Shown here piece by piece: positions 8,942 to 17,277 of a stretch of DNA of 64,000 nt (the stretch's first letter is position 1; every line of letters begins with the position of its first letter). The notes below the pieces were generated by a model, which was given only the letters and a program-made list of their open reading frames with translations, was not told the DNA's origin and did not search any database. Source of the DNA: Thalassospira xiamenensis M-5 = DSM 17429 (GTDB lineage Bacteria > Pseudomonadota > Alphaproteobacteria > Rhodospirillales > Thalassospiraceae); the NCBI RefSeq assembly GCF_000300235.2, contig NZ_CP004388.1, positions 1,593,501-1,657,500 of the forward strand, written 5' to 3'. Position numbers and translations under genes: made by a program.

Positions 8942-10627
8942 TTACAGACGGAACCGGTTGCGCAGACCAAGGCCGATCAGGAACAGGAAGATGAAACTGA
9001 GAACGCCTTGAGTGATCATGAGGATATCGACGCACAGGCCGGGGTCTGTGCCGTAAAGCGCGGTTAGGGCATCTGTGCGCAGGTCGCGCGATTGCGGGAG
9101 GAAGGGTAGGCTGTTGCTGGCTGACAAGACTGCACCTTGCGCCCATCCCGCCCACCAGTTGGCGAATGTTTCTGTCGCGAGTGTTTTGTAAGCGCCAATG
9201 CTGGCGGCGGTGAGCACGATAAGGGCGGCAAAGGGCCGCAGGATATTCTGGCCGTAATCGCTAAACGCGCTAAAGGCCATGTCGAGAACCGATCCAAGCC
9301 AGGATGTTTCAATCCACCGTCGCGCCCTGTTTTCATCGGCGGAAAAGCGCAAGGCAGCTTGATGGTCTTTGTTGGTTTCGGCGAACTCTTTGAGGCGGCG
9401 TAGACGTGCCCCGTCTTGCGGGTCTTCTGCGGCTTGCGAGAGTTTTATGGGCCAGCAGTGGCGTTTCCAAAGGCGACGCAGTTTGTTGAAATGCCTCAGG
9501 TTTATCCATTTCTTTCGGGCAAACTTGTATGAAAGTCGCGAAATAACGCCGACTTCCGAAACAGCCTTCATATGCAACTGATCGGATCGAAGGCCAGGTT
9601 TTTGCCAGCGACGTTGCAATTTGACGGTTAGCGCGCTGAGATCAACCTGATGCGCGTAGCGGGTGGCGCGAAGATCCGGGATGATCGACAGATTACCCTT
9701 AAGAGTAAGTGGGCCGTCAAAAGAGGCACTGTGCAGGTTGAGCGATTTTAGTTTAGAGGCAGAGGAGGGGAGAGTGAAAGTAGCCTGACCCTCGATAGTT
9801 AGCCCTTCAGCTTCAATGCTGCTTGATCCAATGGCTTTAGGGTTAAAGTTTAAGTGTCTGATCTGTGTTTGGCTCAAGTTTATTGAACAGTTGCCGAAAG
9901 AGACCTCAGAGAAGAGAGCGTCGCCGTCGTTGAATTTGGCTGCCGATAAGTTCAAGTTGCCTTTGTCGAAAGTAGCACCAGTGAAGTAAAGACTGCCTTT
10001 GTCGAATGTAGTGCGGGCTAAATAAAAATCGACTGTGCCGAAACTGGCGTCAAAAAAGTACAAGTTGCAATTATTGAATTTGGCGCCAGAAAATCTCAAA
10101 ATTTCATTACCGAGGGTGGTATGAGAGAAAGAGACATCCCTGTTGTCAAAGTTGGTGCGCGAAAATTCGATTAGGTTGCCGTCAAATGTGGCGGCAGAGA
10201 AAATCAGATCGCCTTTGCTAAATTTGGCGTCAGAGAAGGATATTTTACCGTTACCGAAGGTGGACTTAGTAAAGTTCACTTGACCTTTGCCGAAAGCGAC
10301 ACCTGCAAAGCTCACGGTGCCGTCGCCAAAAGTGGCATTTGAGAAATTTAAGTTGCCATCGCCAAAATTGGCGTTACTGAAGTTTACGTCACCGTCGCCG
10401 AATGTAACGTCTGCAAAGTCCACGCTACCGTCACCAAAACGATAGCCTGAGAAAAAGAGGTTTTTGTTTGGATTCCGTTCGTGAGAAAAATCGACATTTG
10501 CAAAGCTGATATCCCAGCCTGGATGACGATCAATCCAACTGTTCCAAGCCTCTCGCCCTCGACGCCAAAGTTTGAGGGCTTCTTCGCCTTCTAGTTTTCG
10601 TATTTCCGGCTTGGTTTCTTCCTTCAT
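8942..10627 (-). CDS. Membrane-anchored protein with sixteen 12-residue solenoid repeats
   Basis: This 561-residue protein is not one I can name. Residues 62-253 are 16 consecutive, ungapped 12-residue repeats of the pattern a-x-F-x-x-G-x-h-x-F-s-x, for example ATFGDGTVSFAG and STFGNGKISFSD. The pattern recalls pentapeptide-repeat beta-helices but the period is 12, not 5. A basic linker with RRWQKPGLR and a tryptophan/arginine-rich stretch follows. Then come two hydrophobic segments near the C-terminus (about residues 470-488, LIVLTAASIGAYKTL, and 535-555, GVLSFIFLFLIGLGL). There is no signal peptide. I infer a cytoplasmic or surface beta-solenoid tethered by C-terminal helices. Pentapeptide-repeat proteins with C-terminal helices ending in a channel-like pair are the closest known comparison. 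Confidence 0.75.
   Translation of the reverse strand: MKEETKPEIRKLEGEEALKLWRRGREAWNSWIDRHPGWDISFANVDFSHERNPNKNLFFSGYRFGDGSVDFADVTFGDGDVNFSNANFGDGNLNFSNATFGDGTVSFAGVAFGKGQVNFTKSTFGNGKISFSDAKFSKGDLIFSAATFDGNLIEFSRTNFDNRDVSFSHTTLGNEILRFSGAKFNNCNLYFFDASFGTVDFYLARTTFDKGSLYFTGATFDKGNLNLSAAKFNDGDALFSEVSFGNCSINLSQTQIRHLNFNPKAIGSSSIEAEGLTIEGQATFTLPSSASKLKSLNLHSASFDGPLTLKGNLSIIPDLRATRYAHQVDLSALTVKLQRRWQKPGLRSDQLHMKAVSEVGVISRLSYKFARKKWINLRHFNKLRRLWKRHCWPIKLSQAAEDPQDGARLRRLKEFAETNKDHQAALRFSADENRARRWIETSWLGSVLDMAFSAFSDYGQNILRPFAALIVLTAASIGAYKTLATETFANWWAGWAQGAVLSASNSLPFLPQSRDLRTDALTALYGTDPGLCVDILMITQGVLSFIFLFLIGLGLRNRFRL
9869..10444 (-). repeat. Sixteen 36-bp coding repeats
   Basis: The minus strand encodes 16 units of exactly 12 codons each, without insertions or deletions. 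DNA conservation is imperfect, strongest in units 2-5 (GGCGACGG-type cores), so the array is old with a few recent duplications. It is a protein-coding repeat, not a CRISPR. Confidence 0.85.
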
Positions 10628-11048
10628 GACCCTGAATTCATTCTCTGTTTTGTGCAGGTGCAGTTGGGCACCACAATGCCCTTTAAAGTAGCGTTTGGCG
10701 ATATAAAACCGGGCGTGGCGGGAGAGGTTTTGTCGTCGGCAAGCTCATCCCCTATCCGTCATTCCGGGCGAAGACCCGGAATCCATCTTGCCACGGGCAC
10801 GGTTTTTGACATGACCGGGTGAAGTGGATGCGGCACGGAGGACTGGATTCCCGCGGGCGCGGGAATGACGGGGGGTGGGTGGTTTGATGCGGCGGGGTCG
10901 TGTGTTGTGCCCGGTGGGGCCGGGGGCGCGTGGTTTGGGTTTGGGGGCGGTTTGGCGACGGGATGAGCGGGCGCATGCAGGAATAGCTGCACAACGCGCA
11001 ATTTACCCGTTAGTGTTGCAGTCCGGTCAACCAGTTAGCGGATGAAAC
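10628..11048. other. Intergenic region with two REP-like palindromes
   Basis: The 421-bp gap lies between two divergently oriented genes. It holds two short palindromes at 10757-10785 (CATTCCGGG / CCCGGAAT) and 10844-10870 (ATTCCCGCG / CGCGGGAAT). They belong to the same repeat type as those at 20283-20500. The rest is a G-rich stretch (10870-10960) with no recognisable gene. Open minus-strand frames of 80 residues here are low-complexity shadows of the repeat. Confidence 0.6.
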
Positions 11049-12254
11049 ATGCTGTCTTCCATCAGTTTGCGCCATATGCGGGTTTTTGTTGCGGTTGCCG
11101 ATCATGGCACCTTTACCGCTGCGGCGGAGGTTTTGGGGCTGACGCCGTCGGGATTGACGGCGACGATCCGGCAGTTCGAGGATGTGGCGGGAACGCCGCT
11201 TTTTGATCGCACGACGCGACAGGTGACGTTAAGCGCCACCGGCGCGCGGTTTTTACCCACGGCGCGCCGGTTGATCAGCGAGTTTGAAGAGGCGCTTGGC
11301 GATCTTGATGCGCTGTCCAAGGGGATTGGCGGGACGATCCGCATTGCCGCCGCCCCCTCGGTCCTGACGCGCATTCTGCCCGGCGTGATCAGCCGGTTTG
11401 TGGGTGAACATCCCGATGCACGGCTTCGCCTGGACGAGCTGAATGCGGGCGAGGTGCATGAGGCGGTGGCGCGTAACGAGGCGGATTTCGGCATTGCCGG
11501 GGAATGGCATGCCCTGCCCGATATTGCGTTCAGCCCGCTGTTTTCCGACCGGTTCGGGGTGCTGTGCCGCCCGACCCATGCCTTTGCCAAACGCAGTGCG
11601 ATTGCGTGGTCGGAACTGGCCGATCAGGCGTTTGTCGGGCTGGGCCCGGAATCGGGCACGCGCGCGATGATGGCGGCACCGGGAAGCTGGGCCGGTGGCG
11701 CTGGTGGCACTGCCGGTGGTACTGGTGGCGGTGGCGCGGGAGAGGTGCCGGTGGACCCGGCGGAGGTCGCGGCCTCCGACGTGCTGAAGCGCGCCGCCGC
11801 CCTTGGCCTGCCCGAGGCGCAAATGGCCCTGCGCCGGGCGAATGCCAGCGAACGGGCGATTGAGCGGGTGGCGAAAATGGCGAAACCCCGCCAATCGGAT
11901 GCGGTTCAGAACAGCAACGGCGGCGGGGCCAAGGACGGGCCGGGCAGTGCGATGATCGACCCGGTCGCGCAATTGCGCCCGATTGTCGAAACATCCAATA
12001 CGCTGACACTGGCCGCGATGGTGGCCGAAGGGGTGGGGATCACCGTCCTGCCGGAACTGGCAGCAAGGGTCGCCGACCTTGCAGCACCGGGAAAGCTGGC
12101 CTTCGTGCCGCTATGCGAGCCCGTCCGCAAACGCCCGATTGGCATCATCACCCGCCAAAGCAGAAGCCTGTCACCGATTGCGCGGATTTTCCTTGCGATG
12201 GTGATCGAACAAGCCCCGAAAATGGATTTGCCTGCGGCGATTGAGTGGGGGTGA
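11049..12254 (+). CDS. LysR-family regulator with Gly-rich insertion in effector domain
   Basis: The 401-residue protein is about 90 residues longer than a typical LysR. The N-terminal helix-turn-helix (residues 1-65, SLRHMRVFVAVADHGTFTAA) and effector domain are normal up to VGLGPESGTRAMM near residue 208. A segment of about 90 residues (212-300) follows. It opens with a glycine run (GGAGGTAGGTGGGGAGE), continues as a predicted helix rich in Ala/Arg, and ends NGGGAKDGPG. The LysR fold then resumes at RPIVETSNTLTLAAMVAEG. The insertion lies where LysR proteins normally have a short loop. The last 133 bp are duplicated at 17843-17975. No terminator follows this stop. Target genes are unknown. 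Confidence 0.85.
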   Translation: MLSSISLRHMRVFVAVADHGTFTAAAEVLGLTPSGLTATIRQFEDVAGTPLFDRTTRQVTLSATGARFLPTARRLISEFEEALGDLDALSKGIGGTIRIAAAPSVLTRILPGVISRFVGEHPDARLRLDELNAGEVHEAVARNEADFGIAGEWHALPDIAFSPLFSDRFGVLCRPTHAFAKRSAIAWSELADQAFVGLGPESGTRAMMAAPGSWAGGAGGTAGGTGGGGAGEVPVDPAEVAASDVLKRAAALGLPEAQMALRRANASERAIERVAKMAKPRQSDAVQNSNGGGAKDGPGSAMIDPVAQLRPIVETSNTLTLAAMVAEGVGITVLPELAARVADLAAPGKLAFVPLCEPVRKRPIGIITRQSRSLSPIARIFLAMVIEQAPKMDLPAAIEWG

Positions 12255-12256
12255 GG
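12124..12256 (+). repeat. Direct repeat copy 1: 3' end of the LysR gene
   Basis: These 133 bp match 17843-17975 with 7 mismatches (about 95%). Six of the seven are synonymous third-position changes and one is Ile to Met. This pattern is expected of orthologous alleles from two strains rather than of a fresh duplication. The pair brackets the four-gene island. Confidence 0.9.
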
Positions 12257-12322
12257 TTTCTTTCTGTGTTTTCCCTTGCGTAATGAAAGGCCAGACGTTC
12301 ATGAATAGGGACCTGTGACAGG

Positions 12323-13252
12323 CTAGATTACTGCCCGTCTTGGGCTTGGCGGCTCGACCAAGGTATCGTCTCCCTGTAATGGCGTCGTATTGTCCCTGCG
12401 CCAGGGGCGCGTGAGACTTTGCGCAGGCGTTTCAGTCGGGATTGCCAGGCGCAATGATCCGCCCAGTTTTTCATACTGATCTTTCATTTGTTCTCTTGAG
12501 CGGAGCTGTTCCTTTGCCTTTGATGAATCCTTTCCGAGATTCATGACCTTTTTTAACCGGCTGTGTGGATAGACATCGTCAGCCGTTACAGGTGCGGTGA
12601 AATGGTTCAGCGTATATTCAATTGCGGCGCGCACGCCGATCTTCGCGATCTCCATTCTGCTTAGGTTTGCATCAATTGCGTCTTGCATGGCGTGGGTGAC
12701 ATAGGCCCTTCTGCGGGCATCCATCAGGGCATGGTTGCTTGCCGTGTCATGCGGATCTCCGAACAATCCCGATCCTGTGCGGGTCGGGTGCTGCATTACT
12801 TCCGTTTTTAATGAATATCCGGAATGTGATGTGGAAATCCGGACAGACGACATCAGGTCTACAAGAAGCTTGAAGGCATCCCAGTCCTTTGCCATGTCAG
12901 TTAATTTGAAACCCTTCACGATGTTTCTTGTCAGGGCTGTGGAAAACAGTTCATCCTGATTTTTCTCGGCGGCGCGGAACACCCGGTTCATGTCTTTATC
13001 AGATCGAAAGGAGCGGAATTTTTTTCCGTTTTTCTTCTCTTCTCGGGTCATGCGCGCCAAGACATCGGGTTTCAGGCTGTCGCGCAGCTTAAGGACAAGA
13101 AGCGTTCCGTTTTTTGAGGCCGAGATGCGGTCGCCAATTTTCAGAGCGAGGATGTCTCTGTCGCCGGTGATCCTTAAAAGACGCCGTATTGTGGAGGCAG
13201 GGATTTTTACCCCGCCTCCTTTTTTACTAACTTTTTTCGCTGGATTAGGCAT
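12323..13252 (-). CDS. Hypothetical island protein, basic N-terminus
   Basis: I do not recognise this 309-residue protein. It begins with a Lys/Gly-rich segment (MPNPAKKVSKKGGGVKIP). A charged middle follows (REEKKNGKKFRSFRSDKD) and then helical stretches such as RRAYVTHAMQDAID and AKIGVRAAIEYTLNHF. The C-terminus is Pro/Arg-rich. There is no signal peptide or membrane helix, so it is probably soluble and cytoplasmic. It is the last gene of the island operon, 16 bp after the preceding stop, with GGGGA upstream of its ATG. The context suggests a partner or accessory of the Gly-rich proteins; the function is unknown. Confidence 0.75.
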   Translation of the reverse strand: MPNPAKKVSKKGGGVKIPASTIRRLLRITGDRDILALKIGDRISASKNGTLLVLKLRDSLKPDVLARMTREEKKNGKKFRSFRSDKDMNRVFRAAEKNQDELFSTALTRNIVKGFKLTDMAKDWDAFKLLVDLMSSVRISTSHSGYSLKTEVMQHPTRTGSGLFGDPHDTASNHALMDARRRAYVTHAMQDAIDANLSRMEIAKIGVRAAIEYTLNHFTAPVTADDVYPHSRLKKVMNLGKDSSKAKEQLRSREQMKDQYEKLGGSLRLAIPTETPAQSLTRPWRRDNTTPLQGDDTLVEPPSPRRAVI

Positions 13253-13268
13253 GATTGCTTTTCCCCGA

Positions 13269-14819
13269 TCAATCTGAACTATCGGTGATGGCGAGGGCCG
13301 ACAGAGTATATTGATTGGAGGCGTTGGTTGGTGTTTCGGGAGTCACGGTGATGACAATCTTATTGGTGCCGACCACCAGATAGTCGTGATAATTTACCGA
13401 GGACAAATCGAGGTTGCGCAGCTCGATAGAGGACATGTTGTTTTGTGCTCCGCGGCCTTCAGACTGATCAACGATGACCTCTTCTGTCCAGATATCGTTG
13501 ATAAGGCAGCTTAGTTTGCAGGCACTGCTTCCCGGTGCAATCCAGTGGCGCAACAAAAGCCTGAAATCGCTGAGCAGGTCGGCCGTTTTAAAGATGATCG
13601 TGAAGGTTGCGTTCTTTGCCGTATTGCTGAACGAAGTTGTCATGACCTCTTCAAAGCCAGAGCCGGTTACGAGAATATTGTTGGCCTGAGACACAATTTT
13701 GAAAGTCTGGGTCGCGCTGGGCTGGACATCAAAAAGATTGTTTCTGAACCCGATGCCCGCGCCATTTCCAGAACCGGCCTTCAAGGGGGCGAGGGCATAT
13801 TGCCCGAGATCAATATTGGTTTCGTCAATACTTTGAGAACAGAGCGTATCCGTGTTCAGGGTAACGGTCGGCGCGTCTGTACCAGAAGTGTGGGTGGCGG
13901 TTAACAGGCTGAAATTATGGTGGATATCAAGCGTTTCGATACTGGTAAGGTTTCCGGGAAATGTGACTTCCCACTCTGCCATCATTGTAAAGTCAATACC
14001 GAAAAGGGAAAGATGGCTTGGTGGCTGGAGAATGGGAGTTGGGGTGCCATCTTCCTGCTCGATAATCTGCAGGCGGTTTAACACATATGTCGGAAGCTGC
14101 ACGGAAGTGCCATTGAGCTGATGAAACTGTATGACATCCCAAGGGTAACTTTGAGCCCAAACCCATTCGGATGTCTCGCCAATCGTGTTGTTACCGACAT
14201 CGTTGCTCAGATTTTTTGCCGCCCCGTAAGAGGACCAGTCCTTGATACTCATTTCCGTTCCGGACGCAGCTTGTTGGCTGCTGTCATATCCGGTGCCCGA
14301 TGTATTGGACTTGGAATGACCACTTTCCCAGGAATGAGAATAATCGACCTCGACATTTCCGGTTGCCATATCTCCAAAGAACCCCAGGCCCGCCTGAACG
14401 CCAAAGGTGTTGATGTTGGAAGAGGACGATCCGTTTGTGTGTTCATTGGAGCGCGTTTTGGTCGAGCCGTCTGACGTATTGCTATTGGTTTCAACCGATG
14501 AATTCAATGTACGCGGGAACATGCGTTTGAGGGTTGCGGTGACATTTGGCACAGTACACCGAAGCGAGGTGTCAGCCTGTAGATAAACCGGATAATCCGC
14601 AAATCCATCGGGGTTTCCGGAGTTCATATTGACACCAATTCCCGGTGACAGAACCCGAACCTTGGTTTTGACATTGTAGCTGTTTGATTGTGAAAGGTTC
14701 TGAACGTTTCTGTTTTTGGTGAATTCGTAGGTTATGATTGCCTCACCAAAAAAGCCGTTTGTCGGGTCCGATAGTGTTTCCTTGAATTCCTTGGTGAAGA
14801 AGTCCTGTAACTTGGTCAT
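13269..14819 (-). CDS. Hypothetical island protein, Ser/Thr/Asn-rich beta-structured
   Basis: This 516-residue protein is unrecognised. Residues 1-105 are mixed. Residues about 105-190 are strikingly rich in Ser, Thr and Asn, with alternating polarity around a glycine-rich hydrophobic stretch (INTFGVQAGLGFFGDMATGN). That composition is seen in the membrane-inserting hairpins of aerolysin-like beta-pore formers. The remainder is beta-rich and includes EWVWAQSYPWDVIQF and a C-terminal domain with LVVGTNKIVITVTPE, resembling a carbohydrate-binding or jelly-roll fold. No signal peptide is visible. The start at 14819 is set by GGAGG eight bases upstream; a TTG at 14825 is too close to that site. 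A pore-forming or adhesin role is a hypothesis only. Confidence 0.78.
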   Translation of the reverse strand: MTKLQDFFTKEFKETLSDPTNGFFGEAIITYEFTKNRNVQNLSQSNSYNVKTKVRVLSPGIGVNMNSGNPDGFADYPVYLQADTSLRCTVPNVTATLKRMFPRTLNSSVETNSNTSDGSTKTRSNEHTNGSSSSNINTFGVQAGLGFFGDMATGNVEVDYSHSWESGHSKSNTSGTGYDSSQQAASGTEMSIKDWSSYGAAKNLSNDVGNNTIGETSEWVWAQSYPWDVIQFHQLNGTSVQLPTYVLNRLQIIEQEDGTPTPILQPPSHLSLFGIDFTMMAEWEVTFPGNLTSIETLDIHHNFSLLTATHTSGTDAPTVTLNTDTLCSQSIDETNIDLGQYALAPLKAGSGNGAGIGFRNNLFDVQPSATQTFKIVSQANNILVTGSGFEEVMTTSFSNTAKNATFTIIFKTADLLSDFRLLLRHWIAPGSSACKLSCLINDIWTEEVIVDQSEGRGAQNNMSSIELRNLDLSSVNYHDYLVVGTNKIVITVTPETPTNASNQYTLSALAITDSSD

Positions 14820-14847
14820 GATCAAGGCCTCCGATCTGGATGTTTAT

Positions 14848-16089
14848 TTAGGGATGTGTGTTTTCGAAAAGTACGATTTGAGGCGCAGGGCGGCTTTTGC
14901 CGTTGCGTCCTTTGAGACCATCGGGGCCATTGGCACCCGATCTGGCGTAGGAATATGGCGTTTGGTCAGGGATGCCACCGTGCATGCCACCCGATCCGCC
15001 CTTGCCACCCGTACCGCCATCACCGGCACGGCCGCCAACCGATTGAGACGTCAGGCATTGGATCATGTGGCGTCCGGCTGGCGGCAAACTGACATACACG
15101 TCACATGCAAGGCCGCCATTGCCGCCATTGCCGCCATTTCCCCCGCTGCCGCCATTGCCTCCCTGACCACCTTTGGTGCGGCCAACGAGACCGGAAGGAG
15201 TTTGAATGCCGTTGGCTCCGTCTCCTCCTTGGCCACCGTTGCCACCGTTGCCACCGTGTGATCCGGGAAAACCGTCTCCGGCTTTGGCATCGATTGTGAT
15301 TGCACCCTTAGTCAGGTTGGTAAGTTTGCGCAGTCGGATATCTGCGAGATACAACATGCCGCCGTTGTCACCATTTTCACCGGGCTGTCCGTTGGATCCG
15401 TTCTTTCCGGCGGTTGCAACACCGTGTGCCGTGTCGGCCTTGGCATCAAGGTAGAACGGCGTTTGCACAAGAACCGGTTCCTGTGCCGGTCTTCCGTTTA
15501 CGCCGTTCTTGCCATTGCGAAGGTTTTCGGAGACAGGAGCCGTCAGGCGTATTCTTGAGGCAGGAATACCGTCATCGCGCAGCTGAATGTGAAAACTGGC
15601 GCATTGATCTGGTAGTGCTTCAACGTTTTGGCAATCGAGAATGAAAACATTGCCCCGCAGCTGCAGGCCACTGTTTTTGCCGATCAACAATTTGCCAATG
15701 GTCATTTTCAGATAGATTTCCCCCGGGGCGACATCCCAGGGGAATTCAGATGCAGGTGTCGAAAAATCGACGGTCTGACCTTCGTGGATTGTAAGAATAT
15801 CGGCATGTATGTGTTTGACGTTGAGCGGAAAATGTCGCTCCAACGATTTCTGGTCGGCATGAGGATAATCATGCCCGCCAAACATGTATGCTTCGCCCCG
15901 GTCATGTTCACCGATGCCCAGCTTTGAGCGTGTAGATGCGAGCAGGGGGCCGAAAGATTGCTGACTTCTCCAGATCCGCTCCGACTTTGAAATCGGACCA
16001 AAAAAGTTCTTGGCCTCTGTCAGATCGTGAAGCTGAAGATAGTCGGTTGTTGCCATTTTTACGCGATCAAGTGTTTGTAAAATGGTCAT
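14848..16089 (-). CDS. Gly-rich repeat island protein B (polyglycine-helix type)
   Basis: The 413-residue protein has an N-terminal region of about 85 residues. A beta-rich lead-in follows (about 90-185, including HADILTIHEGQTVDF and LLIGKNSGLQLRGNVFILD). Three glycine tracts then occur, at about 190-244, 270-327 and 352-400. They are separated by beta segments (245-269, ending ITIDAKAGDG, and 328-350). The tracts are dominated by GGNGGNGGQGG-type triplets that could form a polyglycine-II helix bundle, as proposed for some phage adhesins, rather than collagen, because Pro is scarce. The start at 16089 has AGGGGG upstream; an alternative TTG at 16128 has none. No secretion signal is visible. 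Architecture matches the neighbouring protein A. Function unknown. Confidence 0.78.
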   Translation of the reverse strand: MTILQTLDRVKMATTDYLQLHDLTEAKNFFGPISKSERIWRSQQSFGPLLASTRSKLGIGEHDRGEAYMFGGHDYPHADQKSLERHFPLNVKHIHADILTIHEGQTVDFSTPASEFPWDVAPGEIYLKMTIGKLLIGKNSGLQLRGNVFILDCQNVEALPDQCASFHIQLRDDGIPASRIRLTAPVSENLRNGKNGVNGRPAQEPVLVQTPFYLDAKADTAHGVATAGKNGSNGQPGENGDNGGMLYLADIRLRKLTNLTKGAITIDAKAGDGFPGSHGGNGGNGGQGGDGANGIQTPSGLVGRTKGGQGGNGGSGGNGGNGGNGGLACDVYVSLPPAGRHMIQCLTSQSVGGRAGDGGTGGKGGSGGMHGGIPDQTPYSYARSGANGPDGLKGRNGKSRPAPQIVLFENTHP

Positions 16090-16137
16090 TTCGGCCCCCT
16101 GAGTTCGTAGGTGCTGGCTGCCGTTCAAGGCAGGCGG

Positions 16138-17277
16138 TTAGGCGTTGTTATTTTTCGTGACGGTCGCTGCCGGGCCACTGCGCCCCAAGGTACCCTGGGC
16201 ACCTGCACTGCCAGCCGTCCCGTTAGAACCTTGCGGGCCGTGGTTGCGGTGTTTCGTGCCATTGCCGCCTTGGCCGCCAGTTCCGGCGGAACCAGCGCCA
16301 CCGCCAGCGCCACCTGCACCACCGGCTCCTCTAACGCTGTTAATTGCAACGCTGGATTCCTGGGCTCGTGGCATCGTGAGGATAACTGCGCCCGTTGTCG
16401 GGGAGCCTTGACCACCCTGGCCACCATTGCCGCCATTGCCGCCGTTTCCGCCAGCTCCGCCCTTGCCACCATCTGACAAGTCTTGGCAGCCCGAAGAGTG
16501 CGCCGTGCCGCCGCTGCCGCCGGTACCTCCCGCGCCACCTGTCCCGCCTGGCCCACCCTGGCCTCCATCACCTTGCTTGATGTAGAGACTGAGTGGAGAA
16601 CTGCCATCAATGGCGACTGTGCCAAAGTTCAGGTGGGCGAGGCTCGAAGGGTTTCCGGCAGTGCCGGTATTGCCGCTGCTGCCCGCTTTGCCGTTTTCGC
16701 CGGGGGAGCCTGCATTGGCGTAGCCCGTGCCACCGGTACCATTTTGGCCATTAGGGCCAGCGGCACCTGACTGACCGGCTGAACCGGCGTTGCCATCCGA
16801 GCCGGTCAATCCGATGTGATAGGGAATGCCGGGGCAGTTCTGTTTGACGGTGACTTTATTGGCTTTGATGGTCACCTGCGTTGATTCATAGAGCAGAGCG
16901 CCACCGTCAAAGATCAGCTCATCGACATTGATCAATTGCGGCATGCTGCCGGGCTTGAATGTTTCCAGATCAGAAATCGTTTTTTTCGTGCCGGTTGTCT
17001 GCGCCATCTTCATCGGGAAGAAGCTATCTGCATATTTCTGATCGTCATCGGAAAGCGTCGCCGACTTGTCACTCACATATGCTTGCAAGCGGGCCATGCG
17101 CTGCTGCTCGACGGAAGAGCCGACGGGTGGGGCAAGTGATGCCAGAAACTGTTCGCGTGTTGACGATGGCAAGGTGGAACCGATCAGGTCCTGCAGGTCT
17201 TTAATCGAACCGATTGTGACAATTTTTGTTACCGCGTCTTCCGACTTCGTAGCGGCTGTCTTGGTATTATTAGCCAT
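16138..17277 (-). CDS. Gly-rich repeat island protein A (polyglycine-helix type)
   Basis: First gene of the island operon, 379 residues. Residues 1-105 are a hydrophilic, largely helical domain. A beta lead-in follows at 113-147 (INVDELIFDGGALLYES, QVTIKANKVTVKQN). Glycine tracts then lie at about 157-209, 236-292 and 317-368, separated by beta segments (211-235, ending SLYIKQGDGG, and 293-316, ending AINSVRGAGG). The GGXGGX pattern is densest in the second tract. The start at 17277 has AGGAGAG six bases upstream; the longer frame to 17379 lacks a site. No signal peptide. The same order of elements as protein B marks them as diverged paralogues. Confidence 0.8.
   Translation of the reverse strand: MANNTKTAATKSEDAVTKIVTIGSIKDLQDLIGSTLPSSTREQFLASLAPPVGSSVEQQRMARLQAYVSDKSATLSDDDQKYADSFFPMKMAQTTGTKKTISDLETFKPGSMPQLINVDELIFDGGALLYESTQVTIKANKVTVKQNCPGIPYHIGLTGSDGNAGSAGQSGAAGPNGQNGTGGTGYANAGSPGENGKAGSSGNTGTAGNPSSLAHLNFGTVAIDGSSPLSLYIKQGDGGQGGPGGTGGAGGTGGSGGTAHSSGCQDLSDGGKGGAGGNGGNGGNGGQGGQGSPTTGAVILTMPRAQESSVAINSVRGAGGAGGAGGGAGSAGTGGQGGNGTKHRNHGPQGSNGTAGSAGAQGTLGRSGPAATVTKNNNA

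Noticed and set aside
9869-10444. Regular 36-bp periodicity resembling a CRISPR array
   Set aside because: The units are in-frame codons of one long protein, without unique spacers, and each unit varies at synonymous positions.
12257-12322. tRNA or att site at the left island junction
   Set aside because: No cloverleaf is present; the shared sequence is protein-coding LysR DNA.
14734-16770. Long plus-strand ORFs opposite the Gly-rich genes (Ala/Pro/His-rich)
   Set aside because: They are antisense shadows of GGC/GGT-rich codons and have no start signals.
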